Shown here: piece by piece, positions 63,408-64,000 of the stretch | How positions within the stretch are numbered: position 1 is the stretch's first letter | Layout: every line of letters starts with the position of its first letter | DNA from: Falsiroseomonas tokyonensis | GTDB taxonomy: Bacteria; Pseudomonadota; Alphaproteobacteria; Acetobacterales; Acetobacteraceae | Assembly (NCBI RefSeq): GCF_019024325.1 | Contig: NZ_JAFNJS010000004.1 | Span: 124,001-188,000, forward strand | DNA: 64,000 bases | Direction of reading: 5' to 3' | Notes under the pieces: model-generated | What the model was told of the DNA's origin: nothing | The model's database searches: none | Seen by the model: the letters and a program-made list of their open reading frames with translations, nothing else | Translations under genes and position numbers: made by a program

Positions 63408-63512
63408 TCAACCTCTCCCGCAACCGGCGGGCTTGGCCTTCCGGCCCGCGGCACGCTCCAGCCACTGCCGGGACAGCAGGTCCCAGAGGGTGGGTTCGGC
63501 TGGACAGGACAT
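63408..63512 (-). CDS. Small open reading frame (34 aa) with strong ribosome-binding site
   Basis: The frame encodes 34 residues with PAEPTLWDLLSRQWLERAAG, predicted as one amphipathic helix, and a short basic tail. AGGAGGAG lies nine bases before its ATG, a better site than many large genes here have. It precedes the sugar-acid operon by 59 bases. It could be a leader peptide or a small protein. I do not recognise a family, and coding status is uncertain. Confidence 0.4.
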   Translation of the reverse strand: MSCPAEPTLWDLLSRQWLERAAGRKAKPAGCGRG

Positions 63513-63661
63513 GGCGCGTCTCCTCCTGGCGCCCCCCGGTTCTGACCGCGATCCGTTTCCGGATGATGTCGCGCCCCGCCGCCGTGCTGCGGGCTTTATT
63601 GCGCGGCGTTGCGCAGGCATGCTGCGCAACGACGCCCCTCCGCAACGAAGGACCGCCCGCC

Positions 63662-64000
63662 ATGGCGGAGACTGCCGCCATCATCGTCTGCGACGACGAA
63701 CCCGATCTGCGCGAGGCCGTGGCCGAATACCTTTCGCGCCGCGGCTTCGCCGTGCGCCGCGCGGCGGATGGCGCGGAACTGCGCCGGCTGCTGGCCGAGG
63801 AGATGGCAGATCTCGTCGTGCTCGATATCGCCATGCCGGGGGAGGATGGGCTGTCCCTCGCCCGCGCGCTGCGGGCCGAATCCGATATCGGCATCGTCAT
63901 GCTCTCCGCCGCCGGGGATGTGGTGGACCGGGTGGTGGGGCTGGAGGTCGGCGCCGACGACTATGTCGCAAAGCCCGTCGACCTGCGCGAACTCCTCGCC
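63662..64000 (+). CDS. Response regulator (OmpR-like), 5' part only
   Basis: The first 113 residues are visible; the gene runs off the right edge. They form a receiver domain with Asp11-Asp12, phospho-acceptor Asp55 in VVLDIAMPG, Thr/Ser switch in MLSAAG and Lys104 in ADDYVAKPVDLRELLA. This last block suggests an OmpR/PhoB-type winged-helix output beyond the edge. It is divergent from the sugar-acid operon across about 150 bases and may regulate it. ATG 63662 follows GAAGGA. Confidence 0.9.
   Translation, partial: MAETAAIIVCDDEPDLREAVAEYLSRRGFAVRRAADGAELRRLLAEEMADLVVLDIAMPGEDGLSLARALRAESDIGIVMLSAAGDVVDRVVGLEVGADDYVAKPVDLRELLA

Overview
This window comes from a high-GC alphaproteobacterium, most likely an Acetobacteraceae member close to Roseomonas. 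This rests on the GC-rich third codon positions in every gene, a class I lysyl-tRNA synthetase, the alphaproteobacterial usg gene, the gshA-rsmE-ubiA cluster, a UbiH/UbiM-type hydroxylase, CIRCE-controlled groESL, and intergenic palindromic repeats of a kind common in that family. No species can be named from sequence alone.

Layout. 0-7.4 kb: organic- and sugar-acid catabolism (hydantoinase B, a ThDP enzyme, an SDR, a one-chain altronate-type dehydratase, a phosphotriesterase-family hydrolase). 7.4-20.3 kb: a compact minus-strand cassette of podoviral (T7-type) virion, packaging and lysis genes in the same order as T7 genes 8 to 19. It has no polymerase, primase, integrase or replication gene. 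It is headed by two short unknown genes and faces a divergent RecA-cleavable-type S24 regulator across a palindrome that also fits the alphaproteobacterial LexA box. 21-35 kb: housekeeping and envelope genes (MprF-like flippase, lysK, carbonic anhydrase, asd, DinG-like helicase, prolyl oligopeptidase, TerB-like protein, amidohydrolase plus threonine-dehydratase-like pair). 35-38 kb: cold-shock protein and groESL with two CIRCE operators and an RpoH-type promoter. 38-49 kb: usg, a lysozyme-fold orphan, ubiquinone hydroxylase, TVP38/GT2 pair, heme A synthase with an overlapping four-PAS histidine kinase, tldD, LysE exporter with an ArsR-type regulator, DUF1127, MFS. 49.9-59.6 kb: transaminase, GNAT, aroA, gshA, rsmE, ubiA, a METTL20-like methyltransferase and small enzymes, and a secreted phytase/esterase-like protein. 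59.6-63.3 kb: an operon for oxidative, non-phosphorylative sugar-acid breakdown (IlvD/Edd dehydratase, SDR, FAH-fold hydrolase, YdhR-like protein). The window ends inside a response-regulator gene.

The most notable system is the 13-kb podoviral cassette. Its content (structural proteins, terminase and lysis, but no replication or integration) is what one expects of a domesticated phage, such as a gene-transfer-agent-like or other particle-producing element, or of a decayed prophage. The intact frames, translational overlaps and a damage-type operator favour a maintained, inducible unit. Described gene transfer agents known to me are siphovirus-, myovirus- or otherwise non-T7-derived, so a T7-type one would be new; this is an inference that needs testing.
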